Assembly: GCF_950023065.1 (NCBI RefSeq)
Contig: NC_088679.1
Location: forward strand, 12,524,001 to 12,588,000
DNA: 64,000 nucleotides
Source: Planococcus citri
Lineage: Eukaryota; Arthropoda; Insecta; Hemiptera; Pseudococcidae
Direction: 5' to 3'
In this document: positions 59,087 through 64,000 of the stretch, one piece after another
Numbering within the stretch: the first letter of the stretch is position 1
Layout: every line of letters starts with the position of its first letter
Notes under the pieces: generated by a model
Told to the model about the DNA's origin: nothing
Seen by the model: only the letters and a program-made list of their open reading frames with translations
Database searches by the model: none
Position numbers and translations under genes: made by a program

Positions 59087-59344
59087 CACTGAGAAAAATT
59101 TGAATAGTATAAATAATCATAATATATAGTAAACGTGCTCCAGTTTGGGCATTATAGTCAAAATTACTATAACTATAGTAAATGAAATACTATACGTATG
59201 GTAATATTTACTATATTATAGTATTTTTTATTATAATTATAGTATTTCATTTACTATAGTTATAGTAATTTTGACTATAATTCCAATACTGGAGCACGTT
59301 TACTATAAATTTATTGTAATTTATACTATACATTTTTCTCAGTG
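59087..59344. mobile_element. Palindromic MITE, possibly hAT-type
   Basis: Left end CACTGAGAAAAATTTGAATA and right end (complement CACTGAGAAAAATGTATAG) match. The arms of about 115 bases continue with tatagtaaacgtgctccagt, attatagtcaaaattactat and aactatagtaaatgaaatac. The loop is only about 20-30 bases. Flanks are tataggta and tatagggt, an imperfect 8-base duplication as in hAT elements; a plain TA duplication is an alternative reading. No coding frame. Confidence 0.88.
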
Positions 59345-60000
59345 TATAGGGTATAATACATTAACGATCTACGAACGTTCATTTGAGAAGGGAGCAAGAA
59401 TAAAAAAGATAGTCTTATTGCACAAACACCTACAAATGATACCTAATATTTTCAAAATAAATTTTCATCGTTGAATTTGAAAAAAAAACATCATTTTTGC
59501 CTTCCTTCCTTTCTGTAAGTTTTTAAAAAAAATACACTCATAATTTAGGTGGAAACTTAGGCTATTTGTGCGGAAATTCGTTCATTTCTTACATCAATCC
59601 TATCATAGAAATATTAATTCTGAAAAAAAAGTTTGCAGCTGATATGCAGCTTTGATTTCATTTTTTGGGTGGGGGGAGGGTCACTTTTGATTAAAAGAGC
59701 TGGAGTAGACGTACTGGTGGTTTTTTTAGACGATTTCTTTATTGTTTTTTGCTCATGTTTTCTTCCACTTTCAAATATCTATAAAAATCTGGAAATCGAT
59801 TCCAATTGTATTTTCACAAGGAAATATCCCAACTGACGGAAAAAATTTTTAATCAGACGCAGCTTGATTGAAAGATCATGCAAAAATATATCACTAGCAA
59901 AAATTTCAGAAGTGAAAGTGAATTTATCAGTTTTGAAAATCAAATTTGGTCTCAAAATAGGAAAAAATCAAAATTTCACCAAACTGACTTAGGAAACGGA
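59345..60000. other. AT-rich intron sequence, no feature seen
   Basis: No gene; 67-codon frames are not recognisable. Confidence 0.4.
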
Positions 60001-60500
60001 AATTTGGTACATCTCATATTTCAGACTCGAAAAATCGATTAGAAAAGGTTTCAAATCATTTTGAGAAGTTCTGCAGCTTCCAGCAGAATTTTGAAAGTGA
60101 AATTTTCCACAAAATTTTACCAAGTACCTAAAGTCAGAATGATAAAATTCACTGTAGATGTATACCATAATTTTAATATGCTGAGTCTAGTGCATGAGGT
60201 TTCGCCAGAATGGCTTGAAATCACCTCCAGTTGCCTTAGAATGTTGACTTTGTTAAGCTTTTGTGGAAGTTTCAATTTTCAAAAATCTGCTGAAGGAGAC
60301 AGAACTGCTCAAAACGATTTGAAACTATTTCCAATCGATTCAGTGAGTCTAAAATTAGGTGCAGCTGCATCAAATGTCTGCTTTCCAAGATGATTTGATG
60401 ACATTTTGATTTTTTACCATTTTTGGTGCAAATTTGATTTTCAAAAATTCACCAAAAATCGAAAAATGAATTTGAACACCTGAAATTTTGGCTTGTGAGG
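60001..60500. repeat. Copy of a dispersed repeat also near 11.4 and 21.8 kb
   Basis: Shares phrases such as agaatggcttgaaatc, ctgcagcttccagcaga (inverse of gctgcagaactg), caatcgattcagtgagtc and gtggaagtttcaattttc with 21.5-22.1 kb. The 110-codon frame 60061-60393 is this repeat. Confidence 0.55.
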
Positions 60501-61199
60501 TTGGTGCATTTTTGCATGATCTATCGATCTAACTTTGTCCGATTCAAAAAACGTTGTGCCAGTTTTGATACCTCCCTTAACTTATTTTGTTTTTCTTCTG
60601 TGCTTTTTTTGTTCACTCAAATGGGTAGAAAATAAGTTGAAACATTTTTTGGTAACTTACTGGTTTTGTTTTTTTTTAAGAAATGGAGAAATAGTAATTA
60701 TGTAGAAATTATTATGAGTTATCTGCAGTGTATTTTTTTCTGATTTTTAAAAAATTTCAAAAATTGAATACCTAATTGTATTTTTTTATATTAAATTTTG
60801 ACGTTTTAAGAACAGAATTTCTGCCACAAAAATCAATGAAGATTTGTTCCCTCACCTCCTCGAATATCGACTTCTTAAAATCAAATTTCATAATTTTGAG
60901 TTCATTTGAAGCCTTTAACGGGATTTCCATCGCTGCGAAAATTGATCGAGGTGACATAAAATCTAAACATGGTTGTGCTTTCAAGATTATAAATACTTAG
61001 ACTTACTTACCTACCGTATGTTAGAAAGTCACTAATCATTCTTGAAGATGAATTGAGCATTTTAAAAGTTTATGATAATCAAATTTTGAGTCACATGTGA
61101 TCAATTTTGACATAGTTGAAAAGAATTTTAAACAAATCAAGATCTCTGATAGGCTTAAAATGAGCTGGAATTTTGAATTCGAGTTTTCTGAAGTCAACG
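60501..61199. other. AT-rich intron sequence, no gene
   Basis: Overlapping 70- and 74-codon frames on opposite strands (60772-61000) have no recognisable content. Confidence 0.4.
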
Positions 61200-61395
61200 T
61201 CGAATTTTTTGATTGGGTCTGTTCAGGTTTGATGGGATGCAAATGCTGATTTGACCAAGTCTACCGAATTGGATCTGGTCAAACCAAATCGTATTCAGAT
61301 AATGTCCAGCGCTGACCCTGTTCCGGTTTGATCGAACAATATTTGCTCAGATATGGTCATTTTCCTGATCTGACGAGACCCAATGTTTTCCTCAT
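61200..61395. repeat. Short GATCTG-rich tract related to 34.6-35.5 kb
   Basis: Words such as ttggatctggtcaaaccaaa, tgatcgaac and cctgatctgacgagac resemble the longer GATC-rich tract, with more divergence. Confidence 0.6.
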
Positions 61396-62879
61396 GGAAG
61401 GAATCAATTTCTACCTTGAAAGTAGTCCTCTTCAGAAAAAAATTATTTTCATTTTAAAAATAACAACGTCTAAATTGGCAACGATTTTCTAAAAATCAAA
61501 AACTTCGATAATTACTTACTATTTACGTTTCATCTTCATAAAACTTTAACTATTGGATTTAAAAATCTATTTCTTTATTTTTATTGAGATTTTTCTTCGA
61601 AATTTGATGGAACCTAGCAAAACGTTATGGCCAAATAACCCCAACAATTTCAAATTTTTAGATCAATGCCTATAACCTCTTCGGTGAATCCTCCGAAAGT
61701 TTAATAAATTGAAAATTTTTTCGAATATGTCGAAATTTTAAAGAAATATTATGTTTGGTTTATTTAGGTATTCTAAAATAAATTGAAACATTTTTCCTTG
61801 TTTCAAATTTTTCAAACTTCGAGCTCCCATTGACAGTGTTAAACATTGACCTATAAATTTGAAATTTTTATTTCGTCTTGTTAAAGCCATTTTTTCATAA
61901 TTTTTTGCTGAACTCTTTAAAATTGAAAAAAAAATGAAAAATGACCTACCCTGTCAACCGAAGGTAATCAAACCAATTGACTTTTCAAATTAGAAACTAA
62001 CAACTATCCTGCTCATTTAGATTGCATTTAATTGATCCAGTTTCAACTCCTGAATTTCCTAAAAATCAACTTCGGTTGAGATTGATACCAAAAGCATCTC
62101 GATCATTATCAATGAGACATTTCAGAAGCTCAATTGGTGCTGCCAAAAAGTAATGCTGGACACCGATCACTAATTAAACGATTTGGATTTTTTTCTCATT
62201 TTTTGTGTTTTTCATTTTTTTTTTTAACCAGAAAAATAAAAATAAAAAAAAATAAAAAAAACTCAAGATGAACATTAAACGTGCTACCTGACTTGAAAAT
62301 TAAAATCAAAAATTGAAAAAATGTTGATCAAACCAATTTTTGGCTAAGGAGTAGATTTTGGAAAAAAATATTCACGATTTGAAAACTGATTAGAAAAATG
62401 AATTCTGCATCAAAAACTGAGCTAATTTCATCATTACAACTTGTTTCCTAGGATTAAAATTTGAGAAGTTTTTGACGCCTGAACATGTGAGATTTTCAAT
62501 TTATTTGATTGGGAGTTTATCAATTTTGAGCAGTGATGACTTGTTGAATTTCAATCTTAGGCAAAAAGTTGTTCATAATAAAATTTATTTACTTTTCAAC
62601 ATAAATTATTCATTTTATTCGTCAAGTTTTAGGAATACCATATTTTTTTTCAAAATCCTTTTGTATTTTCTTCAATTTGCAATTTGAGCTAAAAATAACT
62701 CAATCATTTCAGTAGGTTAGCTTTTCGATCTACATACCACCTTTCATTCGTTTCCCTGGTGAGATTCAATGTGATTCATTTCCAACCAGTTGCATGTAAT
62801 CATTTTTGAAAAGAATCCCTCATCCCGATATCATTTCTATACAGAAATTCTACACATATGAGTAAATATCTTAGCTTAC
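61396..62879. other. AT-rich intron sequence, no feature seen
   Basis: No gene or delimited repeat; A runs near 62247. Confidence 0.4.
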
Positions 62880-64000
62880 TTCCTCAATTTTTTGGTTTTT
62901 TGGTATTTATTTCTTCGTTCGTTAACAAATTATGTAGTATCAAAATTTTTTTCAAGTCACTAGTCGTTAAAATAATAGCTACGGTAGATACAAAATGAAA
63001 ACGATGAGGAGTAAATAGGGGGAGAATTAGAAAAAAGTAAAAAGTTTACTCTCGAAATTACCGTCGCTTATTTGTTGAATTTTCGTCGATTCTTCCAGCT
63101 AAGCATGCTGCGAAACGTTCAACAATATGGAGGCGGGGGGGGGGAGGAGCACGAGCACCAGGGTATAGAAAACACGCTGGAAAAAAACACGTAATTACCT
63201 TCTTGAACTTTTATTAGATTTGGTAAACTCTACAGTACCTACTAAACGAAAAAAGAAGTTCTTTCTATTCGCAACAAATGAGAGAAAATGGCGAGAGAGA
63301 ATTGGAAAAACACTGGTAATTCGGCGTGTTTTTTTGAACCATGGGATGGAACTCAGAGGGGCAGAGTAAATTACGTAAATGTAAAGGAATAAAAAAGATA
63401 GGAATTTTCGCACGCCAATTGTACTACATTAGAGATGAGTTAAGAAGGGGGTGCTTTGGAAAGGTTCGAGAAGATTAGTGAACAGGAGGAGAGGGGGCAA
63501 GATGAAGAGGATGTATTTATAATATAAAGAAGAATTACTTCTCGTCCCACTGCCAGGGCCACCAATGTATAGAAAATTTAATAAGTCGAAATAGGTATAG
63601 TACGAGTCTTGCAGCGAAGATTTTTAAAAGAGGAAACTTTTTTATCGAGTTTCCTGCGACCGGAGGATGAACGAATCGTAAGCAACAATAAAGGAGTGTC
63701 GCGTGCTCGGTTCCATAGAAGTGAAAAAAAAAATCACCCAAAAATGCGAACACCGGAGATGCTCAGTAAGATGATGGGTACTATTCTGAGTGAAAATGTT
63801 CGTATTATAAGAGGACGAACAATGCGAAGTTAATTTCGAGTTTAGTATAAAAATATCTTACGCCCACTTCGTTTTTTAGGCATATTGCGAATAAAAAAGC
63901 TTTTAAATCATTTGGTTGACGAAAACGACGACTAGAGGTGGTGATGGATGCTAGCGAAGATTTGCTCGGATTGGGAGCAGACAGCGTGAAATGTTGCATC
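62880..64000. promoter_or_regulatory. Unique, purine-rich sequence to the window end
   Basis: Unique, G/A-rich sequence (for example gaggaggagagggggc-like stretches near 63484 and a G run at 63133). I looked here for the third zinc finger exon and did not find a CxxC...H...H pattern with a linker. Two overlapping 72-74-codon frames (63535-63833) on opposite strands have no recognisable domain. Possible regulatory DNA by inference. Confidence 0.25.

Noticed and set aside
60061..60393. 110-codon plus-strand frame
   Set aside because: Made of a dispersed repeat also seen at 21.8 kb, where it is not open.
57824..64000. Search for the third zinc finger exon downstream
   Set aside because: No CxxC plus H-x3-H pattern with a TGERP-type linker was found by eye; it probably lies beyond the window.

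Overview
The window is eukaryotic, very AT-rich genomic DNA from what looks like an insect with large introns. Short words such as TAGGTAGGTA/TACCTACCTA and TACGAG/CTCGTA are scattered throughout. I have seen this word usage in hemipteran (mealybug or scale-like) and lepidopteran sequence; the species cannot be fixed from the bases. There are no bacterial features: no operons, ribosome binding sites or CRISPR. Most open frames longer than 60 codons are chance frames in low-complexity A/T sequence.

Only two stretches look like host coding sequence, both on the + strand. The first (about 38-639) encodes an Asn/Gln/Ser/Thr-rich, low-complexity N-terminal region and ends at a clean phase-0 splice donor. 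The second (57556-57823) begins at a phase-0 acceptor and encodes two C2H2 zinc fingers with a TGEKP linker. It ends at a phase-1 donor inside the next linker, so further fingers must lie beyond position 64000. The two exons are phase-compatible and most simply belong to one zinc-finger transcription factor gene (multi-finger class resembling insect dati or rotund/squeeze; orthology unproven). Positions 640-57555 would then be one intron of about 57 kb. A TATA-like box at 57294 and an in-frame ATG at 57379 upstream of the finger exon suggest a possible alternative first exon.

The intron alternates between two textures. One is unique, CpG-containing islands with triplet repeats (near 5.2-5.6, 10.0-10.6, 12.8-13.5, 18.8-20.3, 25.0-25.7, 28.6-29.5, 32.2-33.3, 36.4-37.8, 42.0-43.0 and 49.2-51.3 kb), the best candidates for regulatory DNA. 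The other is A/T-rich repeat territory: local degenerate tandem arrays (3.1, 15.2-18.4, 30.8-32.2, 34.6-35.5, 38.5-40.3, 41.2-41.7, 43-49 kb) and many long inverted-repeat (foldback or MITE-like) elements (1.67, 16.4, 20.6, 27.8, 39.7, 53.6 and 59.1 kb).

The one sizeable mobile-element gene is a nearly intact non-LTR retrotransposon ORF (43569-47099; endonuclease, reverse transcriptase, RNase H). It is 5'-truncated inside its endonuclease and inserted into a degenerate repeat array, so that the first ~31 codons of the open frame are host repeat. Relic 3' ends of similar elements lie at 2.6 and 22.6 kb. The most unusual theme is the number of long inverted repeats inside a transcribed intron, several with mariner-like CAGGGTG/CAGAGTG ends and internal tandem modules. 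These could fold into long double-stranded hairpins in the pre-mRNA.
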